A stretch of DNA of 64,000 bases from Paraburkholderia silvatlantica (GCF_003096715.1 NZ_QEOL01000016.1:124001-188000); one strand, 5' to 3'. Numbered from the stretch's first letter, positions 7,862 through 17,803 are shown. Numbers and translations: made by a program. Notes: generated by a model from the sequence alone, not told the origin.

Positions 7862-9172
7862 TCAGCGGTTAACCACCTTCTTCGGATACGACAGCGCCAG
7901 CGCGCTTCCGATCACCATGCACACCGCAAAGCCATAAAGTCCCGCGCTTTGCGAGTGGAACGTGTCGCGCAGCCAGCCTATGAAATACGTGCTGCCGAAG
8001 CCGCCGAGATTCGCAATCGAACAAGCGAACGCGATGCCGCCCGCCGCCGCGGAGCCCTTGAGGAAGGTCGAAGGCAGCGACCACACCACGGGCATAGCCG
8101 CTGCCGCCCCTGCATTGACGAGCGAAAACAGGATCACTGTGGAGAGCGTGCCGTGGGTGCCGCTGGCGGCCACGACGAGCGCCACCGTGGCGACGAGGAA
8201 CGGCACGACGATATGCCAGCGGCGCTCGCGCTGGCGATCCGAGCTCGCTCCGCACCAGAGCGTGCCGATCACGGCGACCGCGTTGGGCACGGCCATCAGC
8301 CAGCCGATCGTGTAGGCATCCTTGACGCCGGTATCGCGCAGAATCGACGGCAGCCAGAAGCTCACGGCGTAGAGGCCGAGCAACACGCACAGATCGATCA
8401 GGCCGAGCGCCCACACCTTCGGATCGACGAACGCTTTGCCGAGCGCGTGGCTCTTGTTGCCGGCCGGGTCGGCGTCGAGATTGGCGCGCAACGTCTTTTT
8501 CTCGTGTGCGTCGAGCCACGGCGCCGACTCGATACTGTCAGGCAGCCAGAGCAGGATCGCGAAGCCGAGCAGGATCGACGGCAGCGCTTCGATCAGGAAC
8601 AGCCATTGCCAGCCGCCGAGGCCGTGCGCGCCGTCGAAGAAGCGCATGATCCAGCCGGAGATCGGACTGCCGATCATGCTGGAGAGCGGCAGCCCGACCA
8701 TGAAGAGCGCGACGATGCGTGCGCGTCGGGCGTCGGGATACCACTGCGTGAGATAGAGCAGCACGCCCGGCAGGAATCCGGCCTCGGCCACCCCCAGCAG
8801 GAAGCGCACGATGTAGAACTGCATCGGCGTGGTCACGAACAGGGTCGCGCCCGAGAGGATGCCCCACGTGATCATGATGCGCGCGATCCACAGTTTCGCG
8901 CCTACGCGCTGCAGGATCAGATTGCTTGGCACTTCGAACAGAATGTAGCCGGCGAAGAACAGGCCTGCGCCCAGACCGTAGATGGTGTCGCTGAACTTGA
9001 GCGCGTCGAGCATCTGCAGCTTCGCGAGGCCGATGTTGATTCGGTCCAGATACGCTGCGAAATAACACAGACAAAAGATGGTGATCAGGCGGAACGTGAC
9101 CTTGCGGTATAGCTCGCCGTGTTGCGCGCCGGCAGGGGAGAGGGTGGCGCTGCCGGATTGCACGGTTGACAT
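7862..9172 (-). CDS. nicT: MFS transporter, nicotinate/6-hydroxynicotinate uptake (NicT)
   Basis: A 436-residue transporter of the anion:cation symporter branch of the major facilitator superfamily with about twelve membrane helices. The first helix region carries YFAAYLDRINIGLAKLQM, the usual signature of the NicT/phthalate/tartrate carriers, and EAGFLPGVLLYLTQWYP marks helices 4-5. The ATG at 9172 has a GGGAG site nine bases upstream; the much longer open frame reading back to 9538 lacks any family similarity. It is divergent from nicR, and a perfect 12-base palindrome of the NicR-like type sits 100 bases upstream. In Pseudomonas putida, NicT is the nicotinate pathway carrier, and this role fits the complete nic gene set that follows. 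Confidence 0.85.
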   Translation of the reverse strand: MSTVQSGSATLSPAGAQHGELYRKVTFRLITIFCLCYFAAYLDRINIGLAKLQMLDALKFSDTIYGLGAGLFFAGYILFEVPSNLILQRVGAKLWIARIMITWGILSGATLFVTTPMQFYIVRFLLGVAEAGFLPGVLLYLTQWYPDARRARIVALFMVGLPLSSMIGSPISGWIMRFFDGAHGLGGWQWLFLIEALPSILLGFAILLWLPDSIESAPWLDAHEKKTLRANLDADPAGNKSHALGKAFVDPKVWALGLIDLCVLLGLYAVSFWLPSILRDTGVKDAYTIGWLMAVPNAVAVIGTLWCGASSDRQRERRWHIVVPFLVATVALVVAASGTHGTLSTVILFSLVNAGAAAAMPVVWSLPSTFLKGSAAAGGIAFACSIANLGGFGSTYFIGWLRDTFHSQSAGLYGFAVCMVIGSALALSYPKKVVNR

Positions 9173-9271
9173 AGATGGGCTCCCAGTTGGGACAAGTCGG
9201 ATTGAGGTTGGCCGTCCGATGCGTGCACACATCGAGCGCTCACAAGTGCATGTATAGCACGTCAAAATACA

Positions 9272-9283
9272 AGCGTATACGCT
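9272..9283. promoter_or_regulatory. Putative NicR operator, nicT promoter
   Basis: Perfect 12-base palindrome AGCGTATACGCT, 100 bases upstream of nicT and followed by ATAAAAA. Related sequences occur before nicR, nicE and nicC, giving a working consensus near AGCGTRTACGYT. The assignment rests on this recurrence. Confidence 0.6.
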
Positions 9284-9688
9284 ATAAAAATACCTGGACG
9301 AAGAAAGCATTCCGGTTTTCGTACGCGTGCACTTAAAAGCGCGATAGTGCCGATAATTCAGGTGTATTTTTCGTACTGGTTGCCTGTTTGGAGTGCCGTG
9401 AAATGGTGCTGTCAAGCACGGTATTTGTGCGTGTGCGCTCAAATATGCAGTGTTGTCGCTGGATCGCTTGTGCGGTGCTTCTTGCGCGGGCGTTGGGTGC
9501 TGTCGAGGGCTCTGCGTGCGAAGGGGCGTGCGCGGCACGCTTCGGCTGGGCGAACGCAGAACGTATCAGGCCCTCAATCTAGCGCTGCGAGATTGTTTCG
9601 ATGCGTTTGTACGTGAAGTCGTCTCCAGAGCGTGCGTGCTGACTTCGAGCAAGTCTTCTCGTCGCTCACATGCTGTCGGACTATCTCG

Positions 9689-9703
9689 ACGGTGTACACT
9701 ATA
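9689..9703. promoter_or_regulatory. Putative NicR operator, nicR promoter
   Basis: ACGGTGTACACTATA contains the palindrome GTGTACAC and shares its right half with the nicT site (GTATACGCTATA). It lies 37 bases before the nicR ATG, a position suited to autorepression. Confidence 0.5.
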
Positions 9704-9739
9704 TTTTTCTTCATCGAGGCCCGTCAGGGCTGCACGTTC

Positions 9740-10183
9740 ATGCCGTCGCACAAGGACTCTTACGACTTCCACGATCAGGTGGGCCATCTGCTGCGCCGCG
9801 CCTATCAGCGTCACGTCTCCATCTTTCAGGAGGCGATTCCCGACTCCGACCTCACCGCCGCCCAGTTCGTCACGCTCTGCGCCGTGAAGGAGACCCACGG
9901 CTGCTCGCTCAACGACATCGTCAAGGCCACGGCCATCGACCAGGCCACGATCCGCGGCGTGGTCGAGCGGCTGAAAACACGCGCGCTCATCGAAGTCTTG
10001 CCCGACCCCGTCGACGGCCGCAAACTGCTCGTGCGCACCACACCCGCCGGCATCGCGCTGGTCGAGCGCACGGTGCCGTTCGCGAAGCAGGTCACCGAGC
10101 GTACCTACGGCACGCTCAACGCGGGCGAGCGCGTGGGACTGCTGTTCCTGCTGCGCAAGATGATGGAATCGGGCAACGAGTGA
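9740..10183 (+). CDS. nicR: MarR-family repressor of nicotinate catabolism (NicR/BpsR-like)
   Basis: A 147-residue MarR protein; an upstream in-frame ATG at 9632 would place the leader over the promoter, so the start at 9740 is preferred. The winged helix spans about residues 35-100: CSLNDIVKATAIDQATIRGV covers helices 3-4 and LPDPVDGRKLLVRTTPAG is the wing. MarR dimers bind short palindromes and release them on binding a pathway intermediate; in P. putida NicR and Bordetella BpsR the effector is 6-hydroxynicotinate. It is divergent from nicT and converges on nicB. Repeats resembling its expected site occur before nicT, nicR, nicE and nicC. The name relies on context, because MarR proteins are similar to each other. 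Confidence 0.85.
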   Translation: MPSHKDSYDFHDQVGHLLRRAYQRHVSIFQEAIPDSDLTAAQFVTLCAVKETHGCSLNDIVKATAIDQATIRGVVERLKTRALIEVLPDPVDGRKLLVRTTPAGIALVERTVPFAKQVTERTYGTLNAGERVGLLFLLRKMMESGNE

Positions 10184-10261
10184 GTGCCACCGGGTGTCGT
10201 TCTTGCTGTTCTCGCTGCTGTCGTTGAATCTTCGGTAGAAAAAAAACAGCAAAAATGCCGC

Positions 10262-12550
10262 TCAGGCAGGCGTCGCGTGCTTCGCTTCCAGCACCACGCC
10301 GGCCTCAATCAGCCCCGCGCGGATCGTGTCCGGCGTGAAGGGCGGGGCGCAGAAACGCACGCCCGTCGCGTCGTAAATCGCATTTGCCAGCGCAGCCGGC
10401 CCCGGCACCGAGGCCGATTCGCCCGCGCCCAATGGCGGCTCGCCCTGGCGCGGCATCAGTACCACGTCCACGGCGGGCAATTCGGGGAAGGTCAGAATCG
10501 GATAGCTGCCCCATTCGCGGCTCGCCACCTTGCCGTCGGCGAAGCGCACGCGCTCTTTCAGCGAGCGGCTCAGCACCTGGATCACGTTGCCGTGGATCTG
10601 ATGGCGCACGCCATCTGGATTGATCATCGTGCCTGTGTCCTGGCCCACCGTGATGCGCTCCACGCGTACCTCGCCCGTCACCCGGTCGACCACTACGTCG
10701 GCAACCCATGCGGACCACGCCGCGCCGAAGCCCGGAAAGCGGCTGTGCACGTAGCGCGCGTACGCGATGCCGCGGCCGCGCGCGTAGCGTTCGCCGCCGC
10801 GCAACGGTGCGCTGCGCGGTGCGCGGGCTTTCCAGCCTGCGCGTTGCGCCACCGCTTCGAGCAGTTCTGCGGCGCGCGTGTCGTCGAGATGGCGCAGGCG
10901 GAATTCGAGCGCATCGACGCCGCTCGCTGCCGCGAGCTCGTCGGCGAACGAATCGTGTGCAAACGAGTTGGGCAGCGCCGAGACGCCGCGCAACCACGAC
11001 GCGCGCACGAGCGGCGCGAGATCCTCGCAAACGAAGCGTCGGTTCGCGCTCAGGTACGGCGAGACCGCCGTGCGGTCGCCCATTTCGAAGACGCGCGGCT
11101 CGCTCGCGACGGCGCCCGTGAGCAGGGACGCGAGCAACGGCGCATCGTTGGACGGATAGCGCGCGACGAAGTCATAGCCCGTCATGCGGCCATCGCGCGT
11201 CACGGTGCCGGTCACGTCCACCACCTGGCCCGTGCCTTTCGGCTCCCATGCGTGCTCGTCGCCGCGCGTGAGCTGCACGCGCACGGGCGCACTCACGGCG
11301 CGCGAAAGCAGGAGCGCGTCGCCGCAGACATCGTCGGCGCAATTGCGGCCGTAGCAGCCAGCCGCCTCCATACGCACGATGTCGATGTCGGCTTCGTCGC
11401 GGCCGATGAGCGTCGCGAGATCGTAGCGCAGCGAGACCGGATTCTGCGTGCCCGCCCAGACAGTGATGCGGCCCACGCCCGGTTCGCGATAGTCGGCGAG
11501 CGCGCACGATGGTCCGATCGAGCCGTGCATCTGGTACGGCCACACGTAGGTGCGCGAGATCGTCTGCGTGTCCGGCGCTTCGCGCGCGGCCTGCACGTCG
11601 CCTTCTTCGAGCAGCGGGCGGCGCTGCGCGGGCGCGGCCTTGATGGCAGCGCCGGGGTCGTCGAGCGAAGGCAGCACGGGCAGCGGCCTCCACTTCACGC
11701 GCAACTCGCGCGCCGCGCGCATCGCCTGTTCTTCGCGCTCGCACACCACGCCGATGAAGTCGCCGAGCGCCACCACAGCGCGCAAGCCCGGCACGTGCGC
11801 GACGGATTCGCGATCGACTTCGTCGAGCAGACGGCCAACGAACGCGCCGCTGTCGATGCCCGTGTAGGGCGGCCGCACCACGCGCGCGTGCAGCATGCCC
11901 GGCACGCGCATGTCGTGGACGAAGGTGAGCTGGCCGGTTGCCTTCGCAGGAATGTCGACGCGGGGCGACGACTTGCCGATCACACGATACGCCGACGGAT
12001 CTTTCACCGGCGTCTTGAGGTCGAGATCGAGCGCGATACGCCGGCCCGCGACCAGTTCCGCGAAGCTCACGCGGCGCGTGTCGCCCGAGGTTTGCGCATC
12101 GGCGAAAAACACTTCGGCGTTGTCGGTCGCGAGCGCCTGCGCCTCCGCGCCGAAGCGCTCGGCGGCGAGTTGCAGCAGCGCAAGCCGCGCCTGGGCCGCT
12201 GCGCAGCGCAGCGGCGTCGCGGAAATCTGGATCGAGGCGCTCGCGATCGTCGGACCCTGATTCGGCGTGGCGGCCGTGTGGCCCAGCTGCATCGCCACGC
12301 GCGCGGCCGGCACGTCGAGTTCTTCGGCGACGATCTGCGCAAGCGAGGTGCGAATGCCCGTGCCCAGATCGACGTGCCCGTTGAACGCGAGCAGGCGGCC
12401 GTCGTCGAGCACGGCGACAAACACTTCGGCTACCGCGGGGACGAACGACGAGAGGCTGCCCGGCTGGCCGGGTGCGGGCTTGACTGGCGGGGCGGGCTGG
12501 CGCACGACGGTGAGGCAGCCCTCGCGCACGAGCAGTTCGGAACGGTTCAC
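10262..12550 (-). CDS. nicB: Nicotinate hydroxylase molybdenum subunit (NicB, without cytochrome domains)
   Basis: A 762-residue xanthine-dehydrogenase-family large subunit. The GTG start has an AGGAA site eleven bases upstream. Two molybdopterin-binding halves are visible: NGHVDLGTGIRTSLAQIVAE near the N-terminus, MEAAGCYGRNCADDV in the middle, and GAGESASVPGPAALANAIYD near the C-terminus, where the Glu of GxGE is the conserved catalytic residue. With NicA it should convert nicotinate to 6-hydroxynicotinate. The P. putida NicB is about 1,190 residues because it carries three fused c-type haem domains. Here the protein stops after the molybdenum domains, and the haem domains sit in a separate gene at 18314. 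It is the distal gene of the nicE-D-X-F-B run, after a 225-base gap containing two strong hairpins. Confidence 0.85.
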   Translation of the reverse strand: MNRSELLVREGCLTVVRQPAPPVKPAPGQPGSLSSFVPAVAEVFVAVLDDGRLLAFNGHVDLGTGIRTSLAQIVAEELDVPAARVAMQLGHTAATPNQGPTIASASIQISATPLRCAAAQARLALLQLAAERFGAEAQALATDNAEVFFADAQTSGDTRRVSFAELVAGRRIALDLDLKTPVKDPSAYRVIGKSSPRVDIPAKATGQLTFVHDMRVPGMLHARVVRPPYTGIDSGAFVGRLLDEVDRESVAHVPGLRAVVALGDFIGVVCEREEQAMRAARELRVKWRPLPVLPSLDDPGAAIKAAPAQRRPLLEEGDVQAAREAPDTQTISRTYVWPYQMHGSIGPSCALADYREPGVGRITVWAGTQNPVSLRYDLATLIGRDEADIDIVRMEAAGCYGRNCADDVCGDALLLSRAVSAPVRVQLTRGDEHAWEPKGTGQVVDVTGTVTRDGRMTGYDFVARYPSNDAPLLASLLTGAVASEPRVFEMGDRTAVSPYLSANRRFVCEDLAPLVRASWLRGVSALPNSFAHDSFADELAAASGVDALEFRLRHLDDTRAAELLEAVAQRAGWKARAPRSAPLRGGERYARGRGIAYARYVHSRFPGFGAAWSAWVADVVVDRVTGEVRVERITVGQDTGTMINPDGVRHQIHGNVIQVLSRSLKERVRFADGKVASREWGSYPILTFPELPAVDVVLMPRQGEPPLGAGESASVPGPAALANAIYDATGVRFCAPPFTPDTIRAGLIEAGVVLEAKHATPA

Positions 12551-12615
12551 GGCAGAGAATTCCTGTGGGGCGGGGCGGGCGCCGTCCCGATCGGCTGCAG
12601 ATAGTTGGCCACGTG

Positions 12616-12669
12616 CGTGCCCTGCGTGAAGGCTCGCGTGAACCCAGGCGTGCCTTCACGCAGGGCACG
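12616..12669. repeat. Long inverted repeat between nicF and nicB
   Basis: Perfect 18-base arms (12616-12633 and 12652-12669, core GTGCCCTGCGTGAAGGC) with an 18-base loop, 66 bases upstream of the nicB GTG. Transcribed with the operon it would form a very stable stem. It may be a terminator, an mRNA-processing or stability element, or an operator. Confidence 0.7.
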
Positions 12670-12713
12670 TGCGGCCACGCGTGACGTTAGGCGGCCAAAA
12701 AGATCGCGTCAAA

Positions 12714-12754
12714 TGCCGGCGCAGGCGTAGCGGCCATCGCTACCCGCGCCGGCA
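12714..12754 (-). terminator. Terminator/attenuator-like hairpin after nicF
   Basis: Arms TGCCGGCGC/GCGCCGGCA with an inner GTAGCG/CGCTAC stem form an interrupted hairpin 22 bases beyond the nicF stop. Read on the minus strand it is followed by TTTGACGCGATCTTTTT. It could partly end transcription before nicB. Confidence 0.5.
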
Positions 12755-12775
12755 CTGTGCACATATCGCGCGCAT

Positions 12776-13420
12776 TCAGCGCCGCGCCGCTTCGATTTCG
12801 GCGACGGCCTGCGCCAGCGGCATCACGGCCGCGTACTTCTGCTGCATGTCGAAGAGATTCGCGTTGTGGGGCTCGATCGCGCGGTCGCCGACGCAGTCGG
12901 ACAGCACGAGCGGGCGGAAGCCATGCGACATCGCATCGACGACGCTCGCGCGTACGCAGCCGCTCGTCACCGCGCCGGCCACCAGCAGCGTCTGCACGGC
13001 GCGCTGCGAGAGCCAGGGCGCGAGCTGCGTGCCGAAGAAAGCCGAAGGCACCGTCTTGCGCACCACGAGTTCGCCCTTCGCGGGCGTGAGTTCCGGCACG
13101 ATCGCGCTGTTCGGATGGTCCTCGGTGAGCGTGGCCATGCCGGGCACTTTCAGCGAGAACACGTTGTCGTCGCTGCCGTCCGCCGCGTAGACGATGCGGC
13201 TGTGCGCAACCGGCCAGCGATGCTGGCGCGCGAGCGCGAGCGCTTCCTGCGTGCGCGCGATGGCGGGCAGGATGTTGCCGCCGCCGAACGTGGCCGGATC
13301 GGCGAACCCGACCACGAAGTCGACGATGAGCAGGCCGATGTTGCCGAGCACGGGCAGCGGCGTGCCGAAGCCCTGCTGCCGATAAACCGCCGCTTCGGCG
13401 TGTTGCGAAAGATCGTTCAT
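12776..13420 (-). CDS. nicF: Maleamate amidohydrolase (NicF)
   Basis: A 214-residue cysteine hydrolase of the isochorismatase superfamily. The ATG at 13420 follows CAGGATTTTCAAC. The triad is visible as Asp34 (LLIVDFVVGF), Lys122 (VVRKTVPSAF) and Cys155 (VTSGCVRASVVDAM), with the cis-peptide motif just before the cysteine. The reaction is maleamate to maleate plus ammonia in the cytoplasm, the step before NicE. It lies 37 bases downstream of nicX in the minus-strand run and is followed by a hairpin-rich gap before nicB. The superfamily is broad, so the substrate comes from the complete surrounding nic pathway more than from the protein itself. Confidence 0.88.
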   Translation of the reverse strand: MNDLSQHAEAAVYRQQGFGTPLPVLGNIGLLIVDFVVGFADPATFGGGNILPAIARTQEALALARQHRWPVAHSRIVYAADGSDDNVFSLKVPGMATLTEDHPNSAIVPELTPAKGELVVRKTVPSAFFGTQLAPWLSQRAVQTLLVAGAVTSGCVRASVVDAMSHGFRPLVLSDCVGDRAIEPHNANLFDMQQKYAAVMPLAQAVAEIEAARR

Positions 13421-13457
13421 GTTGAAAATCCTGCGTAAATGAAGGGCGATCCTGCGA

Positions 13458-14489
13458 TCAGGCGACCACACGGCCGTCTCGCACGACGGTCTCATCGTCG
13501 AGCTTGACCGTGCAGCCGCGCAGCGGAATGTCGATATGGCACGTCGTAGTGCGGCTGCCGCCGCCCTCGTTGTTCGGTCCGAGCGAGAACAGGAAGTTGC
13601 CTTCGAAGGCGCGCGCGTCCATGCCGATGGTGGCCTCGCGGTCGTAGAGACCGAGCGTCGACCAGCGCGCGCGCGGCTGCAGGCCCCAGCCGATGTGCGA
13701 GATCGCATAGCCCTCCGGATCGCGGAACGTTTCCATGTAATCGCGCAGCAGCGCGGCGTCCACGCCGCCTTCGATCTTCGTGGCGTAGCCACCTTCCACG
13801 GTCAGCACGATCGGCTCGTTCACGTAGCGTTTTTGCGGCAGCAGGATGTCGCCGCGATCGATCACGATGGTGCCGTGCGCGGTACGGTCGTCGGGGAAGG
13901 TCAGCGCGAAACCGCTGGGCCAGTGATCCCAGCGGCCCGGCTCGTCGACGAAACCGTATTCCGCGGTCGGGCCGAATTCGCCGAGCGGGCACACGAGCGC
14001 CGTGCCCGCGGGCGAGGAGACGCGCATCTCGCGAGCCGCGCCGATCTTCTTCGTGGCGGCGAGCACGCGCGTGCGGTCTTCGAGCGTCGGCACCAGGCGC
14101 GCGAGCACTTCGGGCGGCTCGACGGCCAGCAAGATCTTCGTGCCCGACTTGAGGATGTCGTGCTGCTCGGGCGAGAACAGTAACGTCATGAGATCGAGCA
14201 CCAGATCGCTGGCCTTGAGCGCAGCAATGGCCGCGCGATTGCCTGTGAGCGGCGTGGTGCCGAGATAGGCGAGCGAGTCGCGGCTGAAGGCCTTGTCGCC
14301 GTTCACAGGCGGCAGATCGAGCCGATTGACGATCGCGCCCATCGACTGCGTCGCGATCAGCGCGCACGCGAGCGTTTGCGGATGCGTGGCGGCGCTGGTC
14401 AGGACCGTGACGGTCTGGCCGGCTTCGAGGCGCGAGAGCGTGAGCACTTCCTTCCACGCTTCGATTAGTTGATGGTCGCTGATGGGCAT
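13458..14489 (-). CDS. nicX: 2,5-dihydroxypyridine 5,6-dioxygenase (NicX)
   Basis: A 343-residue extradiol-type ring-cleavage dioxygenase with an aminopeptidase-like fold. The three Fe(II) ligands known in P. putida NicX, His265, His318 and Asp320, fall at exactly those residue numbers here (His265 in ISHIGWG; His318 and Asp320 in CHID). This is strong support for the call and for the start at 14489. It cleaves 2,5-dihydroxypyridine to N-formylmaleamate using O2. The gene is 24 bases downstream of nicD and 37 bases upstream of nicF on the minus strand, so it lies between the enzymes that follow it in the pathway. A GGAG-type ribosome site precedes the ATG. Confidence 0.93.
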   Translation of the reverse strand: MPISDHQLIEAWKEVLTLSRLEAGQTVTVLTSAATHPQTLACALIATQSMGAIVNRLDLPPVNGDKAFSRDSLAYLGTTPLTGNRAAIAALKASDLVLDLMTLLFSPEQHDILKSGTKILLAVEPPEVLARLVPTLEDRTRVLAATKKIGAAREMRVSSPAGTALVCPLGEFGPTAEYGFVDEPGRWDHWPSGFALTFPDDRTAHGTIVIDRGDILLPQKRYVNEPIVLTVEGGYATKIEGGVDAALLRDYMETFRDPEGYAISHIGWGLQPRARWSTLGLYDREATIGMDARAFEGNFLFSLGPNNEGGGSRTTTCHIDIPLRGCTVKLDDETVVRDGRVVA

Positions 14490-14513
14490 CGGGTGTTCTC
14501 CGGTTGGCGTGCG

Positions 14514-15395
14514 TCAGGCGACGGCGTTTTCGGCGGGCTGTGCGGTTTCGGCCGTTTCAGCGGTTTCGGTGCCGAGCGGCGCGCCGAGGAAGCTGCCGAA
14601 CGCCGCATAGAAGCCGGCCGCGTTGTCCCACGGAATCATGTGGCCCGCGTCGGGCACGCGCACATGCTGCATGGCGGGCGTGGCGCGCTGCAGCTCGGCC
14701 ACGTCCTCGTCGCGCACGACGTCGCCGCGCGCGGCCGTGACGAGCAGCGACGGCACCTTCAGTTGTGCGGCGTCGGCGTGAAAATCGTCGGTGTGGAAGC
14801 CTTCGTAGGACGCGAGCACGGCGCGCTCATCGCAGGTGTGCAGCCACTCGGCACGCAGGCGCAGTTCTTCGTCGGTCCAGGTGGGGCAGAACGCGCGCAT
14901 GCCTTCGGCGTCGGTGCCCTTGCGCGCGAGCGCCATCGAATCGACATACCAGGGCAGCTTGCCCGGATACTCGCGGCGGCCAGGGCCCGAGACCGGCGGA
15001 TCGACCAGCACCACCGAAGCGGGCCCGCGCGGCGCGCGCAAAGCGGCGCGCGCGGCGATGCGCGCGCCCATCGAATGACCCACCAGCGCGTAGCGCTCGA
15101 GCCCGAGCGCGGCGGCCAGCGCGACGACGTCGTCGGCCTGGGCGTCGAGGCTGTAGTCGAGCGTGTCCGAGGCTTCCGAGAGGCCGCGTCCGCGCACGTC
15201 GATCACATAGGTGTCGAAGGCGGCGCCGAACACCTCGCCGACAAAGCCCCACGTAATGGCCGGGCTTGTGATGCCAGGAATCACGATGACGGCCACACGC
15301 GCGGCGCGCGCGCCGCTGGCGCCGCCGTAGCGCAGATAGTGCTGGCGAATGCCGTTGGCGGCGACGTGCGCGCCGTAGAGAAAGGTGCTGGGCAT
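14514..15395 (-). CDS. nicD: N-formylmaleamate deformylase (NicD)
   Basis: A 293-residue alpha/beta hydrolase. The nucleophile elbow is GHSMG with Ser108; Asp132 (VVLVDPPVSG) and His252 (DAGHMIPWD) complete the triad. The Ser-Asp spacing of 24 and Ser-His spacing of 144 equal those of the P. putida NicD triad (Ser101, Asp125, His245). The enzyme removes formate from N-formylmaleamate to give maleamate. A GGAG site precedes the ATG at 15395. The last 20 or so residues are a repetitive ETAETAETAQPAENAVA tail not needed for the fold. It sits between nicE and nicX on the minus strand with short gaps. Confidence 0.92.
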   Translation of the reverse strand: MPSTFLYGAHVAANGIRQHYLRYGGASGARAARVAVIVIPGITSPAITWGFVGEVFGAAFDTYVIDVRGRGLSEASDTLDYSLDAQADDVVALAAALGLERYALVGHSMGARIAARAALRAPRGPASVVLVDPPVSGPGRREYPGKLPWYVDSMALARKGTDAEGMRAFCPTWTDEELRLRAEWLHTCDERAVLASYEGFHTDDFHADAAQLKVPSLLVTAARGDVVRDEDVAELQRATPAMQHVRVPDAGHMIPWDNAAGFYAAFGSFLGAPLGTETAETAETAQPAENAVA

Positions 15396-15441
15396 GCTGG
15401 GCTCCGAGGAATGGCTCGATTGAATGACGCGGGCGGCTTCG

Positions 15442-16194
15442 TCAATACGCGCCCGAGAGCAGCGCGCCCGCGCCCGGCACGATCGGCTCGAGATCGAGTT
15501 CGCGCAGCATCGCGTACGTCGTGGCGATCGCGGCGGTGATGACGGGCTTGCCGGTCATCGCCTCAACCTTGGCGACGGCGGGCAGCGAAGGCATCTGCAC
15601 GCAAGCCGAGAGCACGATGGCGTCGGCGTCGGCGTAGTTCAGCGTCTTGACGATCGCGGGCAGGCGCGCGGGGTCGTGGCGGCCCACGTCGAGATTGTCG
15701 GGGATTTCGAGCGCGCGATAGTCGAGCACTTCATAGCCTTCGTGGCGAATGTAGTCGACCACGAGTTCGGTGAGCGCCTTCATGTACGGCGCCACCACGA
15801 CGATGCGCTTCGCGCCGATCACCTTGAGCGCGTCGACGAGCGCGCCCGCGCTCGTGAGCACCGGCGCCGCGGCACCGTTCTCGGCCGTGTGCTTCGTGAG
15901 GCGCGCCTGCGAGACGCGGTGATAGCCGCGGCCCATCGCCATGATCGCGACGAGGCACGCGTAGCCGAGCACGTCCACGCGCGCGTCGGACAACTCGACG
16001 GCGCAGCGGTCCGATTCGGCGTCCATTGCGGCAAGCTCCTCCTTCACGACCTTCTTCATGCGCATACGGCTCGAATGGAACGTGAAGCGCTCCGGGCGGA
16101 TCGCCTCGCGCAGGCGCAGCATCGCCGGGATTTCGGTTTCCATTGTGGTGTTCGAGCTCGGCACGATCTGGCCGATGCGGTAAGTCTTGCTCAT
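15442..16194 (-). CDS. nicE: Maleate isomerase (NicE)
   Basis: A 250-residue Asp/Glu-racemase-superfamily protein. The two catalytic cysteines are seen as Cys80 (LGYACLVAIMAMG) and Cys198 (VLSACVQMPSLPA), 118 residues apart, the same spacing as Cys82 and Cys200 of the known enzyme; the N-terminal IGQIVPSSNTTMETE is the substrate-binding loop. The enzyme converts maleate to fumarate, the last nic step before the citric acid cycle. The start at 16194 is preferred to 16203 for its GGAG site. It is the first gene of the minus-strand operon nicE-D-X-F-(B), and a NicR-like repeat lies 75 bases upstream. Confidence 0.92.
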   Translation of the reverse strand: MSKTYRIGQIVPSSNTTMETEIPAMLRLREAIRPERFTFHSSRMRMKKVVKEELAAMDAESDRCAVELSDARVDVLGYACLVAIMAMGRGYHRVSQARLTKHTAENGAAAPVLTSAGALVDALKVIGAKRIVVVAPYMKALTELVVDYIRHEGYEVLDYRALEIPDNLDVGRHDPARLPAIVKTLNYADADAIVLSACVQMPSLPAVAKVEAMTGKPVITAAIATTYAMLRELDLEPIVPGAGALLSGAY

Positions 16195-16268
16195 GACGCG
16201 CACTCCATTGCAGTTGGGCGGCGACGAGGCCCGCCTTCGCGGGGGTCGTCGAAATTTGAGAAAACTCT

Positions 16269-16280
16269 AGCGTGTACGTT
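16269..16280. promoter_or_regulatory. Putative NicR operator, nicE promoter
   Basis: AGCGTGTACGTT followed by TTAAA, 75 bases upstream of nicE. It matches the nicT site at ten of twelve positions and continues to resemble it on both flanks. Assignment to NicR is inference from recurrence. Confidence 0.55.
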
Positions 16281-16397
16281 TTAAATGTGCAACGGGGAAA
16301 ATAACAGGATAAACGCGTCGCTTCATATATAGGCGAATTCTTGCGGAAATATTCAGGAAAGAACTGGGGGAAGTTTGTGCTTGCCGATTTATTTTCT

Positions 16398-16410
16398 AAT
16401 GTGTACGCTA
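16398..16410. promoter_or_regulatory. Putative NicR operator, nicC promoter
   Basis: AATGTGTACGCTA, 80 bases upstream of nicC, shares the TACGCTA half with the nicT palindrome. With the nicE site it gives each of the two divergent operons its own operator candidate inside the 295-base gap. Confidence 0.5.
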
Positions 16411-16417
16411 CATTTAA

Positions 16418-17674
<1,257 letters not shown>

Positions 17675-17803
17675 AGCACGCCGATTTTCGGCGGGTTATA
17701 AGGTCCTGTGCGGCGCGTCGTGTCTGAAGATCATGTGGCGCGCCGCCGGGGCTGCGGAACGGCATCCGCGCAGCCTGTGCTTACCCTAATTTCGAGTCAG
17801 TCC

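Larger units (their letters stand above)
9173..9739. other. nicT-nicR divergent promoter region
   Basis: About 570 relatively AT-rich bases with no supported gene. It contains two NicR-like operator candidates, one near each gene, with AT-rich runs around 9262-9295 and 9700-9712 that could hold the promoters. Confidence 0.65.

Noticed and set aside
9242-9253. ACAAGTGCATGT near the nicT promoter as a further GntR site
   Set aside because: It lacks the four-base spacing of the two sites near gntR and the porin, and lies in a promoter already explained by the NicR-like palindrome.
10184-12604. 806-codon plus-strand open frame opposite nicB
   Set aside because: It is the exact antisense of nicB, with Arg/Ala/His-rich composition and no family motif; G+C-rich genes commonly leave the opposite strand open.
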